Source: Hyphomicrobium sp. (lineage in GTDB: Bacteria; Pseudomonadota; Alphaproteobacteria; Rhizobiales; Hyphomicrobiaceae). From it: DNA of 33,193 nt. How positions within the stretch are numbered: position 1 is the stretch's first letter; every line of letters begins with the position of its first letter. Both the position numbers and the translations under genes were made by a program. The notes below the pieces were generated by a model that saw only the letters and a list, made by a program, of their open reading frames with translations, ran no database searches and was not told the origin of the DNA. The stretch spans positions 1 to 33,193 of the forward strand of contig JASBSU010000011.1 in the NCBI GenBank assembly GCA_030148725.1, written 5' to 3'. Below, one piece after another: positions 1 to 7,806 of the stretch.

Positions 1-915
1 AGCCGGCTCGTTCGGACATGGACGCACTTGGAGCGCCAGCGCGGTGGCTACGGCTTCCTCGGCGGTCCTGGCGAGGCGCAGATCGAGCTCGACCGGCGCA
101 TGATCGACGAGCGGATCATGGCGATCCGCAAGGAGCTGGAGGTCGTCGTCCGTACGCGCGAGCTGCATCGCCAGGGGCGCCGGCGCGTGCCCTATCCGGT
201 GGTCGCCATCGTCGGTTACACGAACGCCGGCAAGTCGACGCTGTTCAATCGCATCACGGGCGCGGACGTTTTTGCGAAGCACCAGCTCTTCGCGACGCTC
301 GACCCGACCATGCGCGAGGTGCGGCTGAGAAGCGGCCGGCGCATCATTCTTTCCGATACGGTCGGCTTCATCTCCGATCTGCCGACGATGCTGGTCGCTG
401 CATTCCGCGCGACTCTCGAAGAGGTGATCGAGGCGGATCTCATCCTGCACGTGCGCGACATCTCGCACGAGGAGACGGATAGCCAGGCACGCGACGTCGA
501 AACGGTGCTTGCCGACCTCGGGATCGATACGCTGGCGGCCGAGGCGCCTCTCCTAGAGGTGTGGAACAAGATCGACTTGCTGTCGGCGGTGACGCGGGAG
601 GAGGCCTTGCGCGCGGCGCGGTTTGCGGAACGGCCGCCGGTGCTCGTGTCCGCTGTGACGGGCGAGCGCGTGGACGCGCTTTTGTCGGAGATCGACAGGC
701 GGCTCGGGCGTGGCGACATGGTGCTGGAGTTGGTCATACCGGCGGATGGTGGCCGGCTGGTCAACTGGCTCTATGAAGAAGCCGAGGTTCTCGATCGCGA
801 GGCGCTCGACAGTGGGGAAACGCGCGCGAAGGTGCGCATCGCTGCCGAGAAGAAGGAGCGCCTGCTTTCTCAGGCGCGGCAGGTCGGGGCCGTGCTCTCC
901 GCATCGCAAGACTGA
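1..915 (+). CDS. hflX: GTPase HflX, 5' end cut by the window
   Basis: Ribosome-associated GTPase of the HflX family, known to bind 50S subunits and split stalled or stressed ribosomes. The frame is open from base 1, so the protein begins outside the window; about 304 residues remain of a family that usually has 400-470. Near the left edge is the HflX-specific linker GFLGGPGEAQIELDRR. The G domain follows, counted from the Leu codon at 28: G1 GYTNAGKS at 63-70, G3 DTVGF at 110-114, G4 NKID at 180-183 and a G5-like SAVTG further on. The C-terminal tail is the usual short alpha/beta extension. In many alphaproteobacteria hflX sits between hfq and mazG; here mazG is about 6 kb away and on the other strand. 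The identification is firm; only the N-terminal nucleotide-binding subdomain is unseen. Confidence 0.96.
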   Translation, partial: SRLVRTWTHLERQRGGYGFLGGPGEAQIELDRRMIDERIMAIRKELEVVVRTRELHRQGRRRVPYPVVAIVGYTNAGKSTLFNRITGADVFAKHQLFATLDPTMREVRLRSGRRIILSDTVGFISDLPTMLVAAFRATLEEVIEADLILHVRDISHEETDSQARDVETVLADLGIDTLAAEAPLLEVWNKIDLLSAVTREEALRAARFAERPPVLVSAVTGERVDALLSEIDRRLGRGDMVLELVIPADGGRLVNWLYEEAEVLDREALDSGETRAKVRIAAEKKERLLSQARQVGAVLSASQD

Positions 916-1110
916 GCGGGTCTCGCTCGATCACCCATGCAGCCGCGGCTCGCGAGCTGAGAGTCACGACGGCGCAGCGATGCGCTGCGTGCGAGCGGGC
1001 GCTGCTCTTCTGTGCGGTAGAGCCAACTCCGAGCATCTCATTTCTGGCCCGATGCGATGGCCAAATCCGGATTGAGGATTCGATTCGGTTGAAGCAATGA
1101 GGGGGCTATT

Positions 1111-1554
1111 ATGGGGAAGCTGACGCAGCAACTCGAGGAAATGCACATCCGAATTGCCGAGATGGCGAGCCACGAAGAGACGCTCGTCAAGGCATTGAGC
1201 GACGCGCTGACGCGGCTCGACGAGCAGTTGCTTGCCGACGTTCAGACGATCGCGAGTGAGCATGAGGTGCGCCGGACGGCGATCCTCGGTGAGTTGCAGG
1301 GATTGGCGTCGAGCATCGGAATGTTTCATGTCCAGCGCCCGCAGGTCACGCAGCGGCCAGGCATCGACGCAGAAGGCGCGACCTACATTCCCAGCGCCGG
1401 CGACTGGCGCGAAGCCATGAGCAACATCCGCGATGAAGGCGATCCATCCGCGGAAGTGCAAAGCGCGCCGCGCGCGCTGTTTCCGCACGAGCGCCGGCCG
1501 AATACCAGTATTCCATTCAGTCTCGCCGAGCGCCGTCGCGCTGCCCGCGGTTGA
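1111..1554 (+). CDS. conserved-looking coiled-coil protein, function unknown
   Basis: 147 residues. The ATG at 1111 is preceded by AGGGGG with good spacing. The first 70 or so residues are charged, with heptad-like Leu/Ile spacing (LTQQLEEMHIRIAEM and onward), so a helical, coiled-coil segment is likely. The second half is polar, rich in Pro and Arg, and looks disordered. There is no signal peptide or membrane segment, so it is probably cytoplasmic. It stands alone, 195 bp after hflX, and converges on the small secreted gene that ends at 1582. I do not recognise a family. A scaffold or adaptor role would fit the shape but is only a guess. Codon use matches neighbouring genes, which supports it being real. 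Confidence 0.7.
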   Translation: MGKLTQQLEEMHIRIAEMASHEETLVKALSDALTRLDEQLLADVQTIASEHEVRRTAILGELQGLASSIGMFHVQRPQVTQRPGIDAEGATYIPSAGDWREAMSNIRDEGDPSAEVQSAPRALFPHERRPNTSIPFSLAERRRAARG

Positions 1555-1581
1555 GGCCGACGCAAACGTTCCGTGTCTCAG

Positions 1582-1839
1582 CTAGCTGCCAGACGGGGGA
1601 GCGTATTTCGGGTCGTTGAAAGACTCTCGAAGCTCGCCCTTCGGGCCGCTCGCGGGAAGTCCGAGATGATCTGACCTGTCGATCCTAAGAGGGAGCGGAG
1701 CAAGGCGCAGCCGCTCCCGGTTCGGTTCGACGATCTGCCCAGGCACGGGCGGGGTATCGAGCTTGAAGTCGCGCGGCGCCGATTGGGCGTGGGCGACCGT
1801 TGCGGTGCCGAGCATCGCAAAGAGCATAAGGGTCCGCAT
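1582..1839 (-). CDS. small secreted Pro-rich protein, unknown
   Basis: 85 residues. The start at 1839 is chosen because AGGTGG lies 7 nt upstream, and because it places a clean signal peptide at the N-terminus (MRTLMLFAMLGTATVAHA, cleavage before QSAP). The mature part is about 67 residues, basic and rich in Pro, Leu and Arg, with no cysteine and no recognisable domain. It is therefore probably a small periplasmic protein. It lies 76 bp downstream of another secreted small protein on the same strand, and the two may be co-transcribed. Its stop codon lies inside a perfect 10-bp palindrome (1579-1588). An in-frame upstream start at 1875 would add 12 residues but lacks a signal peptide context. 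Confidence 0.6.
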   Translation of the reverse strand: MRTLMLFAMLGTATVAHAQSAPRDFKLDTPPVPGQIVEPNRERLRLAPLPLRIDRSDHLGLPASGPKGELRESFNDPKYAPPSGS

Positions 1840-1915
1840 TGTTGATCCACCTGCATTACAGCGCACAGCCATCATGCAGGAAGCAACGCGAAACGCAGGC
1901 TTAGGGTTCGGCCTT

Positions 1916-2329
1916 TCAGTTCTTGGGCTCGACGAGGCCGCGCACGGCGGTGCCGCTCGGGCCTATCTCCCGCAATGCCTGGCGGCAGCTCCACTGCTGC
2001 GACACCTTGCAGTCGTTAGGGCCATTCGCCTGGTCGCAGCTCTGCACCGAGCGCCAAGCTTGCAGGATCTTGCCGGCCTGAGCATCGAACTCGGCCAGCG
2101 CGTCGCCTTGATAGCGGGCGCGCAAGTCAGCGACGCGCGGCGTGATCCGAAGTCCATAGCAAACAAGAGCGGCTCCTGCGGCTTCGCCGTAACGCGCGCC
2201 GGCGTCCTTGGGCGAAAGAGGCTTACCGTCGGGTGTCGTCGATATGGTCGATAGGGGTGTTGCGGACGCTGGATTGAGCGTCGCCAGGGTCAGTGCTGCC
2301 GCAGCAAACGTTATGGTTGGAGAGCGCAT
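1916..2329 (-). CDS. secreted cysteine-containing protein, unknown
   Basis: 137 residues. The start at 2329 has GAGGG 7 nt upstream and opens with a typical signal peptide (MRSPTITFAAAALTLATLN, then PASA|TPLS). The mature part is mostly helical by composition and carries four cysteines (VCYGL, QSCDQ, NDCKV, WSCRQ), suggesting two disulfides in the periplasm. I do not recognise the family. It is probably transcribed with the small Pro-rich secreted gene that follows. The 281 bp between this start and the divergent start at 2611 holds no convincing gene and presumably carries both promoters. A minus-strand start further upstream would lose the signal peptide, so I prefer 2329. Confidence 0.65.
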   Translation of the reverse strand: MRSPTITFAAAALTLATLNPASATPLSTISTTPDGKPLSPKDAGARYGEAAGAALVCYGLRITPRVADLRARYQGDALAEFDAQAGKILQAWRSVQSCDQANGPNDCKVSQQWSCRQALREIGPSGTAVRGLVEPKN

Positions 2330-2610
2330 GTGGTCCCTCGCAGCTTTTGTTGGAGGATCATTAGAAGCGCTGTTGCGGTTTTTGCGCAATGCAGCGGTGT
2401 CGCACAGCGGCTCACCCGAGCCTCCCGGGCCTTCGAGCGGCTCAAAATGAGGCCGAAAGGCACCGCGCGGACAAATTCTGATGCGGCGATCCAATGTGAA
2501 CGCGGGAAGCTGTTCGCGAGCATGGAAATGCGACGGTGGCCGATCTTGCGTTGCGCTGCGAGTTGCGCATTCATGGCGCCGGTTTGCAGGGCAACCCAGG
2601 GGAGATTGGC

Positions 2611-2958
2611 GTGCGCTTGGAAGCTGTTCTCATCGGCCTCGCGGTGCTCGCGGCTACAGCGCTGCCGTCGGTTGCGCGCGAATGCAAGTATCGCGAGCTG
2701 CAGAGCATGGTCGGCGAGAAAATGACCATGACGGCGAAGATCACAGAGATCGAGCCCGAGGAGGACGATCCCAAGGCGGTGTGGGTGACGCTCGACAACT
2801 CGGCGGCGGACCACTGCCTGACCTTCCTCACCGGGGTGCCCAAGCCCTCGATCGGAAAATGTCGGGCCGGCCAGCAGATCACTGCTACGGGCAAGGTTTA
2901 CGAGCGCATGGATGCCTGGTGGGGGCTCGAGAAAGTCACTGCCGTTTCCTGCAAATAG
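2611..2958 (+). CDS. secreted small protein, possible OB-like fold
   Basis: 115 residues from a GTG start at 2611, chosen because AGGGGAG lies 6 nt upstream and the resulting N-terminus is a signal peptide (RLEAVLIGLAVLAATALP, cleavage after SVA). The mature part begins ECKYREL and has three further cysteines. Strand-rich stretches with the order MTAKITEIE, VWVTLDN, QITATGKVYE resemble the beta pattern of small OB-fold periplasmic proteins; this is inference from the pattern only. The protein lies alone, divergent from the secreted gene at 1916-2329. A weak hairpin (GCGCAC stem, 2987-3005) follows the stop but has no T run. Function is unknown. Confidence 0.65.
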   Translation: MRLEAVLIGLAVLAATALPSVARECKYRELQSMVGEKMTMTAKITEIEPEEDDPKAVWVTLDNSAADHCLTFLTGVPKPSIGKCRAGQQITATGKVYERMDAWWGLEKVTAVSCK

Positions 2959-3243
2959 CCGGTGCCGGGGATCGTTGGCCGTCAGGGCGCACTTGCTTTG
3001 TGCGCTGCGACATGCCATATGCGGACATCGCTCGGGGGATTCCGGGCGGCCATCGGCGCTCCAGCCGCGTGAACGGACAGCATGTCTCGGCAATTGCCTA
3101 TTCGCTGATCCTCCTGTTGAGCGCCTCTGAAACTCCTTCCATTTGATAGCCCAGGCCACGCGGGGCTCTCTTGAGCAGCACCGCGTTCGCGCGTTCGGCC
3201 GGCACACGTGTGTGCGGTCGCTCGGCGCGCGCCCGGACCTAAA

Positions 3244-4890
3244 ATGAAAGACGATCTTTTGACTGATACAACTTCGACGACGACTTTTTCCGACCTCGGT
3301 CTCGACGCCGCCCTGCTGAAGGCGCTCAATACTGAGGGATACACAACTCCAACCCCCATTCAGGCGCAGGCGATCCCCGGTGTGATGGCGGGTCGCGATC
3401 TCATGGGCATCGCCCAGACGGGCACCGGCAAGACGGCTGCGTTCGCGCTGCCGATCCTGCATCGTCTGCTTGGAGCGCGTCGCGCTCCGGCTCGCGGTGG
3501 TGCGCGCGTGCTCGTGCTGTCGCCGACGCGTGAGCTGGCGACGCAAATCGCCGAAAGCTTCCGCGCCTACGGGCGGCATACCGGGCTTACCGTAACAACG
3601 ATGTTCGGCGGCATGCCTCTGCGTCCGCAGGTCAACGCCATGAAGAATGGCGTGGACATTCTGGTCGCGACGCCGGGCCGCCTGATCGACCATCTCGATC
3701 AGCGTAACGTCGATCTTTCGGGCACCGAGATCCTGGTGCTCGACGAAGCTGACCAGATGCTCGACATGGGCTTCATTCAGCCGATCCGCCGCATCCTTTC
3801 CAAGCTGTCGCATCGCCGGCAGAGCCTGTTCTTCTCGGCGACCATGCCGCGTGAGATCGGGGCGCTGGCGGCAGAGATGCTGCACGATCCGCTGCGTGTG
3901 CAGGTGACGCCGGTGGCGAAGACGGCCGACCGCGTCAGCCAGAGCGTCATTCACGTCGAGCAGAACAAGAAGAGCTCACTGCTCATCGAGCTGTTCTCCG
4001 ATCCGGCGCTGAAGCGGACGCTGGTGTTCACGCGGACCAAGCGGGGAGCCGACAAGGTGGCGCGCCATCTCGAGACGGCAGGCATCATGGTTGCCGCGAT
4101 CCACGGCAACAAGAGCCAGAACCAGCGCGAGCGGGCGCTCGAGCAGTTCCGGTCGGGCCGCATCCGCGGTCTGGTCGCGACCGACATCGCAGCGCGCGGC
4201 ATCGACATCGACGAGGTGACGCACGTCATCAACTTCGAGCTGCCGAACATCCCGGAGAGCTACGTGCACCGCATCGGTCGTACGGCACGCGCTGGGGCGG
4301 AAGGCATCGCGATCTCGCTGTGCGCCGGTGATGAACGGGCGTACCTGCGGGACATCGAGCGCATTACGCGGCAGACAATTCCTTCGTCGGATCGTACCGG
4401 CGATGCTGGTCTTGCTACGAGCGGCGCGAGCAGCGAAGGCTCGCGCGGACGGCAGGGTCAGGGCCGCGGTGGTAACCGTAGCCATGCCGGCAACGGCGGG
4501 AAAGGCGGCGGGCGTCCGAGCCGTGGACATGGAGCGAGCGAAGCTCGTTCGGATGCTCCGCGTGGACGCGGCGGTCGCTCGGACGGTGGGCATGGTCAGC
4601 GCGCCGAAGGCGGGCGCGGCGATGCTCCGCGTTCCAACGGACATGCCAACGGCGGGGCTCGCAAGCCGGCAGCGCACAAGCATGCAGCCGGTGCATCGGC
4701 CAGCCATAAGCCGGCCGGTGACAGCCACCGCAATGGTCATGCGAATGCGCGTGGCCAGCAGGGGCACGGGCACTCGAACGGTCAGAACGGTGGCCAGGGC
4801 CGCAGCCAGAATGGCGGGGCCCAGCACTCCGGCAAGGGCTCTGGCGGCGGCTTTCGCGGCATGCCGCGCAGCGTCACTGGCACGCGCTGA
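3244..4890 (+). CDS. DEAD-box ATP-dependent RNA helicase with Gly/Arg/Asn-rich tail
   Basis: 548 residues from ATG 3244, which puts the Q-motif Phe (FSDLGL) in the usual place; a GTG at 3208 is in frame but has no ribosome site. All helicase motifs are present: Q motif (PTPIQAQ), I AQTGTGKT at 57-64, Ia PTRELA, Ib TPGR, II DEAD at 167-170, III SAT at 198-200, V ATDIAARGID, VI HRIGRTAR at 342-349. From about 390 to the end the chain is low complexity, rich in Gly, Arg, Asn, His and Ser with several RGG boxes: probably a disordered RNA-binding tail. The core resembles the RhlE/DeaD group that unwinds rRNA and mRNA, often in the cold. A 285-bp leader with palindromes precedes it and a strong terminator follows, so it is probably monocistronic. 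The exact subfamily is not settled. Confidence 0.94.
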   Translation: MKDDLLTDTTSTTTFSDLGLDAALLKALNTEGYTTPTPIQAQAIPGVMAGRDLMGIAQTGTGKTAAFALPILHRLLGARRAPARGGARVLVLSPTRELATQIAESFRAYGRHTGLTVTTMFGGMPLRPQVNAMKNGVDILVATPGRLIDHLDQRNVDLSGTEILVLDEADQMLDMGFIQPIRRILSKLSHRRQSLFFSATMPREIGALAAEMLHDPLRVQVTPVAKTADRVSQSVIHVEQNKKSSLLIELFSDPALKRTLVFTRTKRGADKVARHLETAGIMVAAIHGNKSQNQRERALEQFRSGRIRGLVATDIAARGIDIDEVTHVINFELPNIPESYVHRIGRTARAGAEGIAISLCAGDERAYLRDIERITRQTIPSSDRTGDAGLATSGASSEGSRGRQGQGRGGNRSHAGNGGKGGGRPSRGHGASEARSDAPRGRGGRSDGGHGQRAEGGRGDAPRSNGHANGGARKPAAHKHAAGASASHKPAGDSHRNGHANARGQQGHGHSNGQNGGQGRSQNGGAQHSGKGSGGGFRGMPRSVTGTR

Positions 4891-4950
4891 GCGCTGAGTG
4901 TCGGACGGAGCCGCCGCGGCGATTTCGTTCGATCAGAAGTCGATACGTTC

Positions 4951-4981
4951 AAGCCGGCGTCCTTCAGGGCGCCGGCTTTTT
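4951..4981 (+). terminator. rho-independent terminator after the helicase gene
   Basis: AAGCCGGCG (4951-4959) pairs perfectly with CGCCGGCTT (4970-4978), and inner CCT/AGG can extend the stem. A run of five T closes it. It lies 60 bp after the helicase stop and about 100 bp before the permease start, so the two genes are separate units. Confidence 0.88.
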
Positions 4982-5083
4982 CATGCCGCTCGCAGCGGCT
5001 GCTGCTGAAAACGGCGGCAACTTCGGCGGTTGCGCGGCCTCCGTCATCCGGCCAAAGTCTCAACTTGGGCGGAGGGGTTCGCG

Positions 5084-6475
5084 ATGGCCGACAAGCAGGA
5101 GACGGGCAAGGGCGAGCCATCATTGCACCGGGTCATGGGACCCTGGCTGCTGCTTCTCTTCATCGTCGGTGACATCCTCGGAACCGGCATCTATGCGCTC
5201 ACAGGCAAGGTGGCGCAGCACGTCGGTGGCGCGGTGTGGCTGCCGTTTCTGGTGGCGTTCGTCGTCGCGGCCCTGACGGCGTTCAGCTACCTGGAGCTCG
5301 TCACGAAATATCCGCGGGCGGCAGGTGCGGCGCTCTATGCGCACCGCGCCTTCAACATCCACTTCGTGACCTTCATCATCGCGTTCGCCGTGATGTGCTC
5401 GGGGATCACGTCGGCATCGACAGCCTCGCGCGCGTTCGCGGCGAACTTTTCCGATTCATTGGGGCTCGGTCTTGGCGCAACAGGCGTGACGCTCGTCGGC
5501 CTCGGCTTCATGGCGGCCGTGGCGGCGATCAATTTCCGTGGCGTCGGGGAAAGCGTGAAGCTCAACGTCGTGCTGACCGTGGTCGAGCTGTCGGGCCTAT
5601 TGCTGATCATCATGATCGGCCTGTGGGCGATCGGTGCCGGCACGGGCGATCTATCGCGGGCGCTCGAGTTCAAGGCCGGCGATGATGGTGGCGCGTTCTG
5701 GGCGGTGATTGCCGGCACGACGCTGGCGTTCTTCGCGATGGTGGGGTTCGAGGACTCGGTCAACATGGCCGAGGAGACGAAAGACCCGAGCCGCATCTTT
5801 CCGAAGGTGCTGCTGACGGGGCTCACCATCACCGGCGCTGTCTACGTGCTGGTTTCGATCTCTGCCATCGCGCTGGTCCCGCCGGAGCAGTTGGGGGAGG
5901 GCGAGACGCCGCTGCTGAAGGTCGTGCAGGCGGGAGCGCCGTCGTTTCCGCTCGGGGTGTTCGGCTTCATCACGATGTTTGCCGTCGCCAACAGCGCGCT
6001 CATCAACATGCTGATGGCGAGCCGCCTGATTTACGGCATGAGCCGCGAGCACGTATTGCCGTCGGCGCTGGGGCGGGTGCATGCAACCCGGCGCACACCG
6101 TATGTTGCGATCGCATTCACGACGCTGCTGGCATTCCTGCTCATCACGTTCGTGGGCGAGGTGCCGGCGCTGGGTGGTACGACCGCGCTTTTGCTGCTCG
6201 CGGTGTTCAGCGTGGTGAATATCGCGGTGCTTGTGCTGCGGCGCGATCCCGTAGAGCATAGCCACTTTCGCACGCCGACCGTGGTGCCGATCCTTGGAGC
6301 GCTGACGAGCGGTTTTCTGGTCGGGCCGTGGACCGGGCGAGACCCGCAGCAGTATGTGATCGCAGCGCTGCTGATCGGGCTTGGTGTCGTACTGTGGGGC
6401 GTCACGATGGCGATCAATCGCGCCACGGGCGTCAAGGTCGAGGACCCGCGCGCCGAGGATTTCCATCCGGACTGA
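5084..6475 (+). CDS. APC-superfamily amino acid permease
   Basis: 463 residues; ATG 5084 is preceded by GGAGG 7-8 nt upstream. After a short polar N-terminus come about twelve hydrophobic segments. The first carries the APC signature GTGI at 33-36 (DILGTGIYALTGKVA), the broken-helix motif that binds the substrate's carboxyl and amino groups. A conserved FFAMVGFEDSVNMAEE block marks the sixth segment, as in cationic amino acid transporter-like members. Located in the inner membrane, it is predicted to import an amino acid or similar amine by proton symport or exchange; the substrate cannot be told from sequence. It is isolated by terminators at 4951-4981 and 6486-6515. The family call is firm; the substrate is open. 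Confidence 0.92.
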   Translation: MADKQETGKGEPSLHRVMGPWLLLLFIVGDILGTGIYALTGKVAQHVGGAVWLPFLVAFVVAALTAFSYLELVTKYPRAAGAALYAHRAFNIHFVTFIIAFAVMCSGITSASTASRAFAANFSDSLGLGLGATGVTLVGLGFMAAVAAINFRGVGESVKLNVVLTVVELSGLLLIIMIGLWAIGAGTGDLSRALEFKAGDDGGAFWAVIAGTTLAFFAMVGFEDSVNMAEETKDPSRIFPKVLLTGLTITGAVYVLVSISAIALVPPEQLGEGETPLLKVVQAGAPSFPLGVFGFITMFAVANSALINMLMASRLIYGMSREHVLPSALGRVHATRRTPYVAIAFTTLLAFLLITFVGEVPALGGTTALLLLAVFSVVNIAVLVLRRDPVEHSHFRTPTVVPILGALTSGFLVGPWTGRDPQQYVIAALLIGLGVVLWGVTMAINRATGVKVEDPRAEDFHPD

Positions 6476-6485
6476 GCGGACAAAT

Positions 6486-6515
6486 AAGGGTGACGGACGA
6501 GTGTCCGCCACCCTT
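6486..6515. terminator. hairpin between converging permease and small secreted gene
   Basis: AAGGGTG-A-CGGAC (6486-6498), loop GAGT, GTCCG-C-CACCCTT (6503-6515): a 12-pair stem with one A/C mismatch. It lies just after the permease stop and just after the stop of the minus-strand gene ending at 6532. On the minus strand it is followed by a T-rich stretch (ATTTGT), on the plus strand by no T run. It probably ends transcription from both sides. Confidence 0.75.
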
Positions 6516-6531
6516 GGCTAGTGCGCGATCA

Positions 6532-6762
6532 TCAGCAGGCGTGATTGCGCATGCAGCGACGATACTTCCAGCCCCAGCCCCAACGGTCGCGGCAGATCGC
6601 GTTCCAGCGCCAGCAGCGGCCGGGACCGGTCTTCACGATCAGCGACTGAGCCATTGGGTCGGTCTGACCGATGTTCCCGAGCGGGTTGGCGGAGGCGGGG
6701 GTGAGCAGAACGGCGGCCGACATGGCGCAGGCCGCTCCTGCGACGAGGAGTGCGCGGTTCAT
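6532..6762 (-). CDS. Trp/Cys-rich small secreted protein
   Basis: 76 residues from ATG 6762. The N-terminus is a signal peptide (MNRALLVAGAACAMSAAVLL, then TPASA|NPLG). The mature chain is only about 50 residues and ends in a dense Arg/Trp/Cys block: RCWRWNAICRDRWGWGWKYR, then RCMRNHAC. It has four cysteines and six tryptophans near the C-terminus, so two disulfides and a compact basic surface are likely in the periplasm or outside. I associate such short exported proteins with Rhizobiales genomes but know no function. A small hairpin (6765-6777) covers the ribosome site and a stronger one (6793-6813) lies further upstream, so expression may be controlled at translation. Antimicrobial or cell-wall-binding roles are possible guesses. 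Confidence 0.7.
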   Translation of the reverse strand: MNRALLVAGAACAMSAAVLLTPASANPLGNIGQTDPMAQSLIVKTGPGRCWRWNAICRDRWGWGWKYRRCMRNHAC

Positions 6763-6764
6763 AG

Positions 6765-6813
6765 AGGGATGCTCCCTTGAGAATTTGGACTTGCGCCGAC
6801 GAGGTGTCGGCGC
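6765..6813 (-). promoter_or_regulatory. two leader hairpins before the Trp/Cys-rich gene, one over its ribosome site
   Basis: On the minus strand AGGGA-GCA-TCCCT (6777 to 6765) folds the only Shine-Dalgarno-like sequence into a 5-bp stem directly before the ATG at 6762. Upstream, GCGCCGAC and GTCGGCGC (6793-6800 and 6806-6813) form a perfect 8-bp stem with a 5-nt loop. The upstream one could instead serve as a mazG 3' hairpin. Structures are seen; the regulatory role is inferred. Confidence 0.4.
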
Positions 6814-6934
6814 GGAGCAGATAGAACGCCTTACAACCTGAACGCCCGATGAATTGCAAAGCTTAGTCACAGGCCTGCAATGGACTGAAATGTAACGAGA
6901 AGTTGTGCCGCGTGCGGACGGTGCGTGCGCGCGG

Positions 6935-7750
6935 TCAGCCCTTCTCGGCGCGCTTGGCTTCATCCCAGAGCGCGTCCATCTCGGCGAGGTTCGACTGGGC
7001 AGGAGAGGATCCCTGTGCCGCGAGCTGCTGCTCGATATGGCGGAAGCGGCGGGTGAACTTGTCGTTCGCTGCGCGCAGCGCTGTCTCGGGGTCGATCTTG
7101 AGATGCCGCGCGACGTTGGTGACGACGAAGAGGAGATCGCCGAACTCCTCGGCGATTGCCGGATCGTCCGCGGAGGGTTTGTCGCCGTTCTTTTCGATCT
7201 CGGCGCGGAGTTCGCCGATTTCCTCTTCGAGCTTTGCGAACACCGGGGCGAGTGAAGGCCAGTCGAAGCCGACTTTCGCGGCTTTGTTCTGCAACTTGAT
7301 GGCGCGTGTCAGCGCGGGGAGGGTGACGGGCACATCGCTGAGGATGCTCTGGCTTTCATCGGCGTTCTTCTCGGCGGCCTTGACCTTGTCCCAGAACCCT
7401 GGCGTGGCGCCGGCTGCGCGCTCGGCCTCCGTTCCGAAGACGTGCGGGTGGCGGCGGATCATCTTCGACGTCACGGCTTCCACGACGTCGCCGAACGCGA
7501 ATGCGCCTTGCTCCTCGGCCATGCGCGAGTGGTAGACGACCTGCAGGAGCAGATCGCCGAGTTCATCCTTGAGGTGCGGAAGGTCGCTGCGCGATATGGC
7601 GTCGGCGACCTCGTAGGCTTCCTCGATGGTGTAGGGCGCGATGGTTGCGAACGTCTGCTGCTGGTCCCACGGACAGCCGGTGTCGGGGTCGCGCAAGGCG
7701 GCCATGATCTCGATGAGGCGGGAAATGTCTTTGGAGGGCTTCATGCTCAT
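6935..7750 (-). CDS. mazG: nucleoside triphosphate pyrophosphohydrolase MazG
   Basis: 271 residues, the normal length for two-domain MazG, which hydrolyses (d)NTPs to NMP and pyrophosphate and is linked to house-cleaning and to lowering ppGpp under stress. Both metal-binding helices are intact: EEAYE at 43-47 with ELGD at 63-66, and EEIGE at 176-180 with EFGD at 202-205. The PWD signature (CPWDQQQTF) is at 26-34. I chose ATG 7750 over ATG 7744 because an AGG lies 10 nt upstream; either gives the same domain. It is transcribed in the same direction as the DUF2306-like gene 56 bp upstream. In relatives mazG commonly sits right after hflX; here they are separated and in opposite orientation. Confidence 0.95.
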   Translation of the reverse strand: MSMKPSKDISRLIEIMAALRDPDTGCPWDQQQTFATIAPYTIEEAYEVADAISRSDLPHLKDELGDLLLQVVYHSRMAEEQGAFAFGDVVEAVTSKMIRRHPHVFGTEAERAAGATPGFWDKVKAAEKNADESQSILSDVPVTLPALTRAIKLQNKAAKVGFDWPSLAPVFAKLEEEIGELRAEIEKNGDKPSADDPAIAEEFGDLLFVVTNVARHLKIDPETALRAANDKFTRRFRHIEQQLAAQGSSPAQSNLAEMDALWDEAKRAEKG

Positions 7751-7806
7751 GCGCGGCAACCTAACGGAAGCCGACGCTCGCCGCGAGGGCCAGCGCGCCG
7801 CAAAGG

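Noticed and set aside
2311-3954. Long open frame (547 codons) on the minus strand opposite the helicase
   Set aside because: Its protein is Arg/His-rich with no domain, and the helicase on the other strand has every motif; it is an antisense frame opened by GC-rich codon bias.
4405-4890. Repetitive DNA in the helicase tail read as a tandem-repeat array or CRISPR
   Set aside because: The repeats are irregular in-frame Gly/Arg/Asn codons without constant spacing or spacers.
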